Shown one piece after another: positions 22,048-30,035 of a stretch of DNA of 37,279 nucleotides. Each line of letters begins with the position of its first letter. Position 1 is the first letter of the stretch. Source of the stretch: Solirubrobacterales bacterium (GTDB lineage Bacteria; Actinomycetota; Thermoleophilia; Solirubrobacterales; Solirubrobacteraceae); contig JAFASF010000257.1 in the NCBI GenBank assembly GCA_019244745.1, positions 1-37,279 on the forward strand, read 5' to 3'. The notes below the pieces were generated by a model, which had not been told where the DNA came from, ran no database searches, and worked only from the letters and a program-made list of their open reading frames with translations. The translations under genes and the position numbers were made by a program.

Positions 22048-23627
22048 CGAGCCTCTGAACCCTGATGAGAGGCCGCGGCCGTGGCGACGTCGCCCGGATA
22101 GGTGTGCCGCGCTCGCAGCAGGACGAGGCCGGCGGCGGCGAGCGTGCTCAACAGCAGCAGGAAGCAGATCTCGAGGCCCCTGGCGGCGCTGGGCGAGATC
22201 GGCCCGGGGTGGGTCCCGATCGGAGCCTGGGCGGGCACGATGCCGGCGATCCCATCGGCAAGCGCTCCGAACACCAGCGGCGCGAGCGCCTGAGCGAGCG
22301 AGCGCAGCACGGTGCGCACGCTCTCCGCGCGCCCCCAGAGGCCGGCGGGCATGATGTCGAGCCTGGCAGCGTCCAGCGGCGGGTTGGCGGCGGACAGCAG
22401 TGAGGCACCCGCGATGTCGAACCACATCGCCGGCGTCAGATGGCTGCCGAGGATGCCCGGGATAAGCAAGGCGGCCGCGGCCAGATAGCACAGCGCCGGG
22501 ACCCAGACGCGCACCTCGAGGTACCCGCGCCGGACCAATTCGTCGGTGATGCGTCCGCTGACCAGGGTTCCGAGCATCGCGCCAGCGACGAGCAGCGCCA
22601 GCACGAGCTCGGCCGTGGCCTGGCTTGCGTGATAGTGGCCGCGCACGAACAGCAATGCGAACGTCGACAGCCCGGAAAAGTAGAAGTAACCCAGCGAGGA
22701 GCTGACGATCAGGTGGATATTGGTCGGGATCGAGAGGATGTAGCGGATCGAAGGCATCAGACCCAGGGCTCGCGCGTCGGTGTCCAGCACCAGCTTTGGA
22801 TCCGGGGTCGCCCCGAGTCGTCGGGCCGCCTCCCGGGCGAGGTCGTCCGTCTCCGCCTCCGGCTCTTCGTCCTCCTCGAGCCACGAATCCACATCCGGCC
22901 GCGCTGCCGCCTCCTCGACCGCCTGCTTGAGATCGACGACGCCGGGCGTGAGCCGGCTCTGTCCTCCGCGCAGGGGCTCGGGCACGGTCCGGTAGAGCTC
23001 GCGCGCGAGGAAGAACCCCGGGATCGCCAATAGGAAGAACGCCGCCCGCCACGTGATCAGGCTCGCCACGCTCCCGCTGATGATGAACCCGACCGCGGTG
23101 CCGGCGATCTCTCCGCCCAGTATGTACGCGTAGACCCGACCGCGCTCCCCGGCGGGGAAGTAGTCGCCCGTCAGCGAGGCGATCGCCGGGCCGGCGGTCG
23201 CGGTGACCGCGCCGAGCAGCAGGCGCGTGAGCAGCAGGCTCGAATAGCTGCCGGCGAAGGCGCTGAAGAGCGAGGCGATGCTCCAGAGCACGATGCTGAT
23301 CGACAGCATCGGGATGCGCTTGATCCGGTCGACGAGGAGCCCGACCGGAAGCGTGAACCCGGCGCCGACGAGCAACGTCACCGAGCTCAGCAGCCCGATC
23401 TTCGTGTTGCCGATGTGCAGCGCACTCTCGAGCTGCGGCGCAACGGCTCCTACCGTTGCCGTGTCGGCGCCCTGGAGTGCCAAAACGGCGCCAAAGATGG
23501 TGATCACGCGCGCTCGGGCCGGACCTCCGACGCGCTTCACGACCTGGCCGCGCACCAGGTGGGCGGCCCACCTCGTGGCGCGCACCGCCTCGCGGCCGGC
23601 GCTTTCGGCCGCGTCGCGGGCCGCCAC
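22044..23627 (-). CDS. MFS transporter (spinster-like) with acidic central loop
   Basis: A 527-residue major facilitator with about twelve helices. Motif A lies in LPVGLLVDRIKRIPM, and ALQGADTATVGAVAPQLESALHIGNTKIGLLSSV is typical of spinster/ACS-type MFS proteins. Between the two halves is a long cytosolic loop of about 80 residues with an acidic run (DSWLEEDEEPEAETDD). The substrate is unknown. The track start at 23834 includes a non-conserved region; GTG 23627 is preferred, with GGGAG seven bases upstream. The TGA stop overlaps the TTG of the HExxH gene, so the two are coupled. The 259 bases upstream hold no gene I can support. Confidence 0.85.
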   Translation of the reverse strand: MAARDAAESAGREAVRATRWAAHLVRGQVVKRVGGPARARVITIFGAVLALQGADTATVGAVAPQLESALHIGNTKIGLLSSVTLLVGAGFTLPVGLLVDRIKRIPMLSISIVLWSIASLFSAFAGSYSSLLLTRLLLGAVTATAGPAIASLTGDYFPAGERGRVYAYILGGEIAGTAVGFIISGSVASLITWRAAFFLLAIPGFFLARELYRTVPEPLRGGQSRLTPGVVDLKQAVEEAAARPDVDSWLEEDEEPEAETDDLAREAARRLGATPDPKLVLDTDARALGLMPSIRYILSIPTNIHLIVSSSLGYFYFSGLSTFALLFVRGHYHASQATAELVLALLVAGAMLGTLVSGRITDELVRRGYLEVRVWVPALCYLAAAALLIPGILGSHLTPAMWFDIAGASLLSAANPPLDAARLDIMPAGLWGRAESVRTVLRSLAQALAPLVFGALADGIAGIVPAQAPIGTHPGPISPSAARGLEICFLLLLSTLAAAGLVLLRARHTYPGDVATAAASHQGSEAR

Positions 23628-23886
23628 CTCAGCTCTCCCGCCGATCAGGCGAGCCCGAGCGGCCCCCGACGGATCGATCTGATCGCAACCGTGGCATTCA
23701 CCCCAGTATTGCGACCTATCGGTCGCGGCCGCGATGGGCGGCCGCACCGAGGTCAGTCCGAGGACCGGGCACGCGGCGAGTTGATTCGCCTCCGGCCCCC
23801 GTGGTCGCCCCATTGGACCCGCGCCACGATCCACCCCGCTGAAGTGACGCCGCGGCGGGCCCGGCGACGGATTCGCCGCCGACGGC

Positions 23887-25461
23887 TCAGGACCGCGCGA
23901 GGGTGATCAGCGCTGCGCTCGCCGGTGGCAGTTGGACCACGTATCGGTCCTGAATGGGATGGAGAGTCGCCCGGGTCGATGAGCCGGACAGCTCGCCGGT
24001 GGCAGTCCGAGCCCCGAAGGTCTGACCGGCGATCGCGACGTGCGCCGTGGCCCTGAGTCCGGGCGCGCGCAAGCGCTCGAGAGTACCGGCAGCGCTCGCG
24101 CCGGGCGAGCGGACGGCAACCGTGATGGCCCGGTTTCGGGCGTCGTTGATCAGAACGATGCGGATGGTCCCATCGCGCGCCCGCGCGGCCCAGACCCGTA
24201 GGTTGGGTCGTCCGGGGGCCTCGGCGAGCAACAGTCGGGAACCGGCGGGGGCCGCACGCGCGAACATCAGCAGCCCGTAATACATGGGTTTAACGTGCGC
24301 CTCCCAGCGGCCCCCGGCGCCGGCGAACGTGAAAGGTCCGTAGACCGCGTCCGTGAAGGTGTGGATGTTGACCCCGTCGGCTCCGACCTTGGCCATGTTG
24401 AAGAGCGCGTCGAGGACCCACAGGGCCGAGGCGAACGTGTTGCTGACTCCGCGCGCCCCACCGCAGGAGACGTCGTTGAGCTCGTCCACACGGAACTGGA
24501 GCCCGCGGCGGTGCGCGACCGCCACGGCACCCTGAAGGCTTGCCGCGGGGCCGACCGAAGCGTCGCGGGAGAGGAGGTGGGGGATAGTCGGTGAGGTCGG
24601 CGAGCCAGGAGGCGTGAAGCAGCGGTGAAGCGGATAGCGGTGGAAGGTCACGAGGCGAACGCGCGGGTTGGCTCCGAGGTACCGGTTGAGTCCGGCGATC
24701 CAGGCCGGCGCACCCGAGGCCGGTCCGACGAGCGGCACGCCATGTGGCAGCGCGGAGCTGATCGCCGCGTAGTCGCGCAGGTAGGAACCAAAGCCGTAGG
24801 TCACGGGCCGCCCGGGCACGCTCACCCCACCGGCTGTGTCGTACCAGCCCAGCGCCCCGTACGCCTCGGGCTCATTGCCGAGCTCGAACCCCGCGATCAA
24901 CTTCCGGCCCAGGCCTTTCAGCAGGGCCCGCGCTTCGGTCGCCGCGATCGCCGGATCGTCCGCCTCGAAGTTGATTCCCAGGATGAGGCGGGCGCCCATC
25001 GCATGCGCGGTCGCGCGGGCCATCGAGACCCACCGTGCGTTGAGCGTGTACCGAATGCCCGGGGGTTTGGACACGCCCGGCGTCGGCCACCACGTCCAGT
25101 CAGTCGTGTCGCCGCCGAAGCGAATCACCGGCGACCCGCCGGGAGTGAGCGCCCGGACGAGCTGAATGAACGTCGGGTTCGGGCTGGCCGGGTTGCGCCC
25201 GGAATACGGCAGCAGAGACCGATATTCGATCGAGAAACCGACGAACGCCGAGGGGATCGGTCGGCTGATCGGGAGCGGGGTTATGTTGATCCGCAGCGCG
25301 TACTTCGGGATCGTGGGCCGCGCGTCGGCGTCGTTATCGGCGGACAGCTCGCGAGCGGGGAGTGCCACGACGGCGACTACGACTACCGCAACCAGCGCGT
25401 ACGCCAGCCGGCGGCGGCGCGTGATCGCCCGGACAGCGTCGATTAGCCTGGCGGACCGCAA
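23887..25461 (-). CDS. Membrane-anchored GH79-like glycoside hydrolase
   Basis: A 524-residue protein with a short basic N-terminus, one hydrophobic segment (AYALVAVVVVAVVALPA) that is a signal anchor or signal peptide, and an extracytoplasmic TIM-barrel. Clan GH-A features are GFELGNEPEAYG (Asn-Glu acid/base pair, about residue 200) and FRVDELNDVSCGG (candidate nucleophile Glu, about residue 330). VIRFGGDTTDWTWW resembles heparanase/beta-glucuronidase GH79 proteins. A C-terminal beta-sandwich follows (IRIVLINDARNRAITVAVR ... YVVQLPPASAALITL). The substrate is likely a glycoside or uronide outside the cell. The TTG start follows ATATTCG at seven bases. It is divergent from the AspH fusion gene across 215 bases in which I see no other gene. 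Confidence 0.8.
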   Translation of the reverse strand: MRSARLIDAVRAITRRRRLAYALVAVVVVAVVALPARELSADNDADARPTIPKYALRINITPLPISRPIPSAFVGFSIEYRSLLPYSGRNPASPNPTFIQLVRALTPGGSPVIRFGGDTTDWTWWPTPGVSKPPGIRYTLNARWVSMARATAHAMGARLILGINFEADDPAIAATEARALLKGLGRKLIAGFELGNEPEAYGALGWYDTAGGVSVPGRPVTYGFGSYLRDYAAISSALPHGVPLVGPASGAPAWIAGLNRYLGANPRVRLVTFHRYPLHRCFTPPGSPTSPTIPHLLSRDASVGPAASLQGAVAVAHRRGLQFRVDELNDVSCGGARGVSNTFASALWVLDALFNMAKVGADGVNIHTFTDAVYGPFTFAGAGGRWEAHVKPMYYGLLMFARAAPAGSRLLLAEAPGRPNLRVWAARARDGTIRIVLINDARNRAITVAVRSPGASAAGTLERLRAPGLRATAHVAIAGQTFGARTATGELSGSSTRATLHPIQDRYVVQLPPASAALITLARS

Positions 25462-25676
25462 CGCGACGAATATGTCACAGGCGAGGGCTCGCTCCGCCCC
25501 GCGAAGGCGCCGGCACTGACTCGCTCGGTCGCGAAAATCAGCCCGAGCACCGATGGCACGACATCGCCGGCATCGTCGTCGAGCGGCAGATCGAGCCGGT
25601 CTCCGCGCCCCCTTCGACGATCGCAGCGGGCATTATCCGGAAGCGGGCCGGAGATACGACGCTGAAAGACGAAGAT

Positions 25677-27428
25677 ATGTCAGGTTCTAAGGCCGGAGAC
25701 AGTGGACGCGATCCGCGGGCCGGCGAAATCATCAGCTTTCTGCGCTCCCACGGGGCCGAGCGACTCGGCCACGCGGGCGGTCGCACGTTGCTCGACCATC
25801 TCGTGGGGACGTACGAGATCGTACGCCGCTGGGAGCAACCTCTCGTGTTCCAGCACGCGGCGCTGGTGCACAGCGTGTACGGAACCGACGTCTACGCCCG
25901 GCGGCTGCTGCCCCTTTCGAGGCGAGAAGATGTGGTCCGGGTCGCGGGAGATCAAGCCGAGCGCTTGGCGTATCTGTTCTGCGCGACCCCCCGCGATCTC
26001 CTCTTCGCGGGCACCCATGTCTGGGCTCGGGATCTCCCTGGTGTCAGCGATCGAGACGCGCACGATCAACCGGCCGCCACACGAGCCGAGCTGGACGCGC
26101 TCGTACTTCTGCACATGGCAAATAGGGCCGAGCAGGCGCGCGCGGAGGATGGGTCGCCGGCGCCGTGGCTGACGGACGTGCGCGAATTGGCTGAGCTGCT
26201 GATCGGCAGCGACGCCGTGACCCTCCCCTTGTTCGTGGCTGAACTCGCCGCGTTCTCCGAGGACGATGAAGCGCTAACCCGGCGCGCATACCGCGACGGG
26301 ATGGCTCGAGCCGACGATCCTGGGGCGATGGCGAACCTGATGGCGCTGGCGGCGGCGGCCTGTCCGGTAGTGCCCGAACCGTGCATTTGGCAGGCCTACC
26401 TGTCGCGCTGCCGGGGAGGCATGTCGATGGCGCGATGGTGGGCGCGATGTGCCCGCCGGCGACTCCTTACCCTCGGTACAGCTTGGGACAAGCGGCTGAG
26501 TTTCGACGAGTGGCTTGAGCTCGCGGGGGTACTCGCACAGCCACCCGATCGGCGGTCACCGGAGTCAGCCGGCGCGAGCGCCAGCCCGCGCGCGCTCTAC
26601 GAGACAGTGGCGCGTGGTCACGTCGATGCGGTCTCCGGACGCGACTCGTCGAGGTCCACGACCCAGCCAACCGCGCTGCCGGATGCGGCGGCGGGTAGGA
26701 GGCGCTTCCACCGCTACGTCGACACGTTCGCCCACGGGGACGATCTCCCCCTGAGAGGGGTCTACCCGCAGTTGGATGGCCAGCCCTGGTACGACCCCTC
26801 GGAGTTTCCCCTGGTGAGCTACCTGGAGTCGCACTATGACGCGATTCGGGATGAGATCTTGGGGCTCGGGTCTTTGCCATTTCACCGCGAGAGCGAACGG
26901 ATCAAGCGATCCGGGGAGTGGGATGTGGCGTTTCTCTACGAACGCGGACGCCGGAGGGACGCGATGTGCGACGCATGCCCGGTGACCACGCGGGGCATCG
27001 AGTCCTACCCGGCCATGCGCACGGTCGCGGGCTTGATCTACGCGTCTCGGATGCGAGGCGGAACGCACATTGAGGCTCACCGCGGCCCCACGAACCTGAG
27101 GGTACGTTGCCACCTGGGGATCCAGGTGCCCGAAGGGGATTGCGGGATCCGGGTAGCCGACGAGACCCGGCAATGGCGCGAAGGGCAGTGCCTCGTGTTC
27201 GACGATCATTTCGAGCACGAAGCTTGGAATCACACCGACGAGGACCGGATCGTGCTGATCGTCGATATGTGGCATCCGGGGCTGTCGCCCACGGAAGTAC
27301 GCCTGCTCGAGGGGCTGCACAGGTACGCCTACGCGTACGCGCGGCAGCTCAGCAAGTACTGGTCCTCGAACGCCGCGGCCGCCGGCGGGCGGGGCGGCGG
27401 TAAGCCGCGTCCGCAGGCTCTCGGTTAG
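25677..27428 (+). CDS. DUF6817-like domain fused to aspartyl/asparaginyl beta-hydroxylase domain
   Basis: A 583-residue two-domain protein. Residues 20-110 match the DUF6817/HD-like pattern (HAGGRTLLDHLVGTYEIVRRW, FQHAALVHSVYGTDVY). The linker (about 120-370) is mostly helical. Residues 370-545 form an aspartyl/asparaginyl beta-hydroxylase double-stranded beta-helix: HIEAHRGPTNLRVRCHLG supplies one Fe(II) ligand (His468), FDDHFEHEAWNH the second (His514), and DRIVLIVDMWHP the 2-oxoglutarate Arg. Such enzymes hydroxylate Asp or Asn in proteins or peptides. The substrate is unknown. ATG start. The stop overlaps the opposing gene's stop. The domain combination is unfamiliar to me. Confidence 0.82.
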   Translation: MSGSKAGDSGRDPRAGEIISFLRSHGAERLGHAGGRTLLDHLVGTYEIVRRWEQPLVFQHAALVHSVYGTDVYARRLLPLSRREDVVRVAGDQAERLAYLFCATPRDLLFAGTHVWARDLPGVSDRDAHDQPAATRAELDALVLLHMANRAEQARAEDGSPAPWLTDVRELAELLIGSDAVTLPLFVAELAAFSEDDEALTRRAYRDGMARADDPGAMANLMALAAAACPVVPEPCIWQAYLSRCRGGMSMARWWARCARRRLLTLGTAWDKRLSFDEWLELAGVLAQPPDRRSPESAGASASPRALYETVARGHVDAVSGRDSSRSTTQPTALPDAAAGRRRFHRYVDTFAHGDDLPLRGVYPQLDGQPWYDPSEFPLVSYLESHYDAIRDEILGLGSLPFHRESERIKRSGEWDVAFLYERGRRRDAMCDACPVTTRGIESYPAMRTVAGLIYASRMRGGTHIEAHRGPTNLRVRCHLGIQVPEGDCGIRVADETRQWREGQCLVFDDHFEHEAWNHTDEDRIVLIVDMWHPGLSPTEVRLLEGLHRYAYAYARQLSKYWSSNAAAAGGRGGGKPRPQALG

Positions 27429-28192
27429 AAATCCCCCCCGTCGCCACCGCCACCCCAATCCCCGCCGTCGCCGCCGTCTCCCCAGCCGCCGCCGTCGCCG
27501 CCGTCGCCGCCGTCTCCCCAGTCGCCGCCGTCGCCCCCGTCTCCATCTCCGTCGCCTCCGAACAGGTCGCCGACGGCCTCCGCACCGAAGCCAAGGCCCG
27601 CCCCAAGCACCGAGCCCATCAGGAGCCCGGACAACAGACCGCCGCCACCGAAGCCGTTGAAGTAGCCGCCCGCCCACGGTCCGTAGTGACGTGGAGCATT
27701 CCAGTAGTCGGTCGCTCGACCGTCGACCGTCACCTGCCGGCCGTGCGGCTGGAAGCCTTCCTTAATCCGTAGCGCGTCGGCGGCGCAGGCCGGTACGGGC
27801 CGCAGGGAACCGCCGGGCGGCGCCCACTGGACGTCCTCGGTCGAAGGTCCGTGACGAGGGTCAAAGAAGCACGGCGGCCTTCGCTGCGGCGGGGGCCGAC
27901 CGTCGATCAGGGCCTTGGCACACGCCATCGCGTACCGCCCCTCCTCGAGCGTCTCGCTCACCGGAGCAAGATCCTCCGGGCGCTTTGCCCGGTCGAAGAT
28001 GTCGCTGGCCCGCTGGTAGGCCTCGAGCGCTTGCTCGTAGCGCTGCTTTGCCTCGTCTGAGACGCCCGGCATGCCGATGTCGACGTCGAGCGAGCGGATG
28101 TCGTCGCCGAGCGCGACGACGTCATCCTGAGCGGACCCCCGAACCTCCTCCCACTCCCGCTCACGGCGCGTCTTATGTCCGAAGAACGGCAT
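27425..28192 (-). CDS. Gly/Asp-rich C-terminal tail protein of unknown function
   Basis: A 255-residue protein. The N-terminal 110 residues are charged and helical (TRREREWEEVRGSAQDDVVALGDDIRSLDVDIG, then a coiled-coil-like EALEAYQRASDIFDRAKRPEDL), with a Cys-containing middle (RRPPCFFDPRHGP, VPACAADALRIKEG). A short hydrophobic glycine-rich stretch follows (GGGLLSGLLMGSVLGAGLGF), and the end is a GDGGDGGDWG repeat ending in GDF. The order helical domain, possible membrane insertion, Gly-rich tail recalls TPM-type proteins, but I cannot name the family. ATG 28192 (MPFFGHKTRRE) is chosen over the track start ten codons upstream. Its stop shares bases with the opposing gene's stop (TTAG). Confidence 0.7.
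   Translation of the reverse strand: MPFFGHKTRREREWEEVRGSAQDDVVALGDDIRSLDVDIGMPGVSDEAKQRYEQALEAYQRASDIFDRAKRPEDLAPVSETLEEGRYAMACAKALIDGRPPPQRRPPCFFDPRHGPSTEDVQWAPPGGSLRPVPACAADALRIKEGFQPHGRQVTVDGRATDYWNAPRHYGPWAGGYFNGFGGGGLLSGLLMGSVLGAGLGFGAEAVGDLFGGDGDGDGGDGGDWGDGGDGGDGGGWGDGGDGGDWGGGGDGGDF
27428..27556 (-). repeat. Tandem Gly-Gly-Asp codon repeat
   Basis: About 43 codons of near-repetitive GGC/GAC/GGG sequence encode GDGGDGGDWG-type units. The same DNA reads as Arg-rich runs on other minus frames, producing several false ORFs in the track. Confidence 0.7.
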
Positions 28193-28278
28193 TGCCCGGC
28201 AACGATACCCATGGGTCACCACCGGCGGGGCGCCGGCATCGTGCCCTGTTTACACACAGGAGGCGTCGGTGAATGGCG

Positions 28279-29202
28279 TCACGGCCGGAGATCCGGGGCC
28301 TTCAAGGCGTCGCCGGACGACGAGAACGCGGCGACCGCGGCTTCGCGAAGCGCTCGGTTGGCGGGGGAAGGATCATCCTTGCGATAGACGATCACGGTCT
28401 CGAGCTGCGCTGGCGGATTCGTGATGACCGCGGCGACGATGCCTCGCGGGAGCTCGAGCCGCACGGAGGCGGGGGCGAGCGCGACAACATCCACATCGGC
28501 GAGGATCTGAAGCTCCCAGCCACTGTGGAACGACTCGCTACGAGTCGCGGGCTCGAACCCTGCCTCGCGGCAGAGACCGACCATGAAGTCATAAAGGCGG
28601 GGAGCTAGCTCTCGCGGGAACAGCACGAACTCATCCGCAGAAAGCTCTCGCAGGTCGATCGCCTCCTCGCCGGCGAGGGGGTGCGACCGCGCGAGGAGCG
28701 CGATCACCGGCTCTCTGCGAATCGGCACGTAGGAGAATTCGCCGGCAATCTCCGGGCACAGCGACAACGCTGCATCGATCGCGCCGGCGCGAAGGGCGGC
28801 CAGCATCCGCGCGTTCCACATCTCCTCGGTCAGCAACGACACGTCTGGATGCGTGAGCCGGAAGGCACGGCCGATCGTCGGAAGCGTCTCGAACCGGGCG
28901 CTCCAGCTGAAGGCGACCCGGAGCTGGCCGAGCTCGCCGGCGGCCGCACGCTGGGCATCACGGCGCGCCCGTTCGAGCTCGGCGAGCGTTCGCCGGGCAC
29001 CCTCGAGGAAGCTTCGCCCCGCCTCCGTGAGACGCACCTCACGCGTGGTGCGCAGCAGCAGCTCGGTCCCGAGATCTTGCTCGAGTTGACGGATCGCCGC
29101 GCTCAGCGGGGGCTGGGCCATGTGCAGCCGCTCCGCGGCGCGGCTGAAATTGAGCTCCTCCGCAACCGCCATGAAGTAACGCAGATGGCGAAGCTCGAGC
29201 AT
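28279..29202 (-). CDS. LysR family transcriptional regulator
   Basis: A 307-residue LysR regulator. The N-terminal helix-turn-helix is canonical (MLELRHLRYFMAVAEELNFSRAAERLHMAQPPLSAAIRQLE), followed by the linker helix and a periplasmic-binding-like effector domain with the usual LRVAFSWSARFETLP and FVLFPRELAP segments. ATG 29202 gives this standard start; the track start 29259 adds 19 non-conserved residues. It is divergent from a four-gene operon and is the obvious candidate to control it. The 160-base intergenic region holds a perfect hairpin and a second long inverted repeat but no single obvious T-N11-A box. The effector is unknown, possibly an electrophile or quinone given the neighbours. 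Confidence 0.93.
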   Translation of the reverse strand: MLELRHLRYFMAVAEELNFSRAAERLHMAQPPLSAAIRQLEQDLGTELLLRTTREVRLTEAGRSFLEGARRTLAELERARRDAQRAAAGELGQLRVAFSWSARFETLPTIGRAFRLTHPDVSLLTEEMWNARMLAALRAGAIDAALSLCPEIAGEFSYVPIRREPVIALLARSHPLAGEEAIDLRELSADEFVLFPRELAPRLYDFMVGLCREAGFEPATRSESFHSGWELQILADVDVVALAPASVRLELPRGIVAAVITNPPAQLETVIVYRKDDPSPANRALREAAVAAFSSSGDALKAPDLRP

Positions 29203-29224
29203 CGGCAGGGTTGAAGCTACTTGG

Positions 29225-29254
29225 GGCGCCCTCGGCACACAAGCCGAGGGCGCC
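29225..29254. repeat. Perfect 12-bp hairpin between divergent LysR gene and operon
   Basis: GGCGCCCTCGGC and GCCGAGGGCGCC flank a 6-base loop ACACAA. It begins 22 bases upstream of the LysR ATG, a site where a terminator is not expected because the genes diverge. It could be a leader attenuator of the LysR mRNA, an operator, or the remnant of a former terminator. Confidence 0.6.
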
Positions 29255-29283
29255 GCCATATCGACGTGGTGTAGAGCGAGACC

Positions 29284-29350
29284 CGATCGATGTTGCTCGC
29301 CGCGCGGTCCAGGTTCACGCTTCCGCCAATGTCATCAGCAAGAACGATCG
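29284..29350. repeat. 14-nt inverted repeat (12/14) flanking the operon leader
   Basis: CGATCGATGTTGCT (29284-29297) and AGCAAGAACGATCG (29337-29350) are reverse complements at 12 of 14 positions, 39 bases apart. The right copy ends 12 bases before the operon's GTG and lies next to the ribosome site AGGGG. It may be a paired regulator-binding site or a stem enclosing the promoter or leader. Confidence 0.45.
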
Positions 29351-29362
29351 CAGGGGCTTTCG

Positions 29363-30022
29363 GTGAATCTCGGGATCATCGGCGCCGGTAGCCTCGGGAC
29401 CGCGCTCGGCGAGCGCCTGGCCCAGAGGGGCCACGAAATCATGTTCGGCGGTGGAGCGTCCGCACAGGACGCCGGCGCCCGCTTGCGCGCCCGCGTCGGA
29501 TCCAACGCCGAGACCGTCGCCTTCGGCGACGCCACGATCCTCGCGGTGCCGTTCGCGGCGATCGGCGCGGCACTTGCCGACGCCGGCCCGCTGCACGGCC
29601 GAGTGCTGTGGTCCTGCGTCAACGCCGTGAAGCCCGACTACACCGGGTTGGCGATCGGTTTTGACAACTCGGCCGCGGAGGAGGTCGCTCGCCGGGCTCG
29701 AGGTGCGCGCGTCGTCGCGGCTTTGCCCCCGTTCGCGAGCGCGATCGCCGCCGGACAGCTCTGCTATGACAGCGATCTGGAGCCGACCGTCTTCGTGTGC
29801 GGAGACCACCCGAGCGCGAAGCAACTCGTCGAGCGGCTCGTGCGTGACATCGGCGCCCATGCCGTTGACGCCGGTCCGCTCATCGCGGCTCGTCTGGTCG
29901 AGCCGGCGATGATGCTCGCGGTGAGCATCGCCTACGCCGGCGTCCCCCGCGACGTCGGCCTGCGGCTGCTCGAGCGTACGAGTCTTATGCCCGGACCTCC
30001 ATCTGCCCAAGTCCCCGCCTAA
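29363..30022 (+). CDS. NADPH-dependent F420 reductase-like NAD(P)-binding protein
   Basis: A 219-residue Rossmann protein of the F420-dependent NADP reductase (F420_oxidored) family. The dinucleotide-binding motif is GIIGAGSLGTALGERLAQRGHEIMFGG, and later segments TILAVPFAAIG, WSCVNAVKPDYTG and VVAALPPFAS follow the family, with RLVEPAMMLAVSIAY in the C-terminal helix. It could use F420 or NADPH with another substrate. GTG start with AGGGG six bases upstream. It is the first gene of a coupled operon; the next gene begins 13 bases downstream after AAGGAG. Confidence 0.85.
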   Translation: MNLGIIGAGSLGTALGERLAQRGHEIMFGGGASAQDAGARLRARVGSNAETVAFGDATILAVPFAAIGAALADAGPLHGRVLWSCVNAVKPDYTGLAIGFDNSAAEEVARRARGARVVAALPPFASAIAAGQLCYDSDLEPTVFVCGDHPSAKQLVERLVRDIGAHAVDAGPLIAARLVEPAMMLAVSIAYAGVPRDVGLRLLERTSLMPGPPSAQVPA

Positions 30023-30035
30023 CAAGGAGAACGCC

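Noticed and set aside
21646-23571. 641-residue minus ORF
   Set aside because: Only its last 133 codons (from TTG 22047) are a real gene; the rest is out of frame with the MFS gene on the same strand.
25462-25676. Small Arg-rich ORF upstream of the AspH fusion
   Set aside because: It has no ribosome site, no homologous features and the composition of a frame shadow.
26565-27677. 370-residue minus ORF with long Arg runs
   Set aside because: The Arg runs come from reading the Gly-Asp repeat of the neighbouring gene in another frame, and the rest is antisense to the AspH fusion gene.
28531-28547. Hairpin CGACTCG-CTA-CGAGTCG
   Set aside because: It is inside the LysR coding sequence and probably a chance result of codon choice.
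28549-28560. tRNA T-arm-like sequence (GGGTTCGAGCCC on the minus strand)
   Set aside because: It lies in the LysR coding frame (GFEPATRS) with no acceptor or anticodon stems around it.
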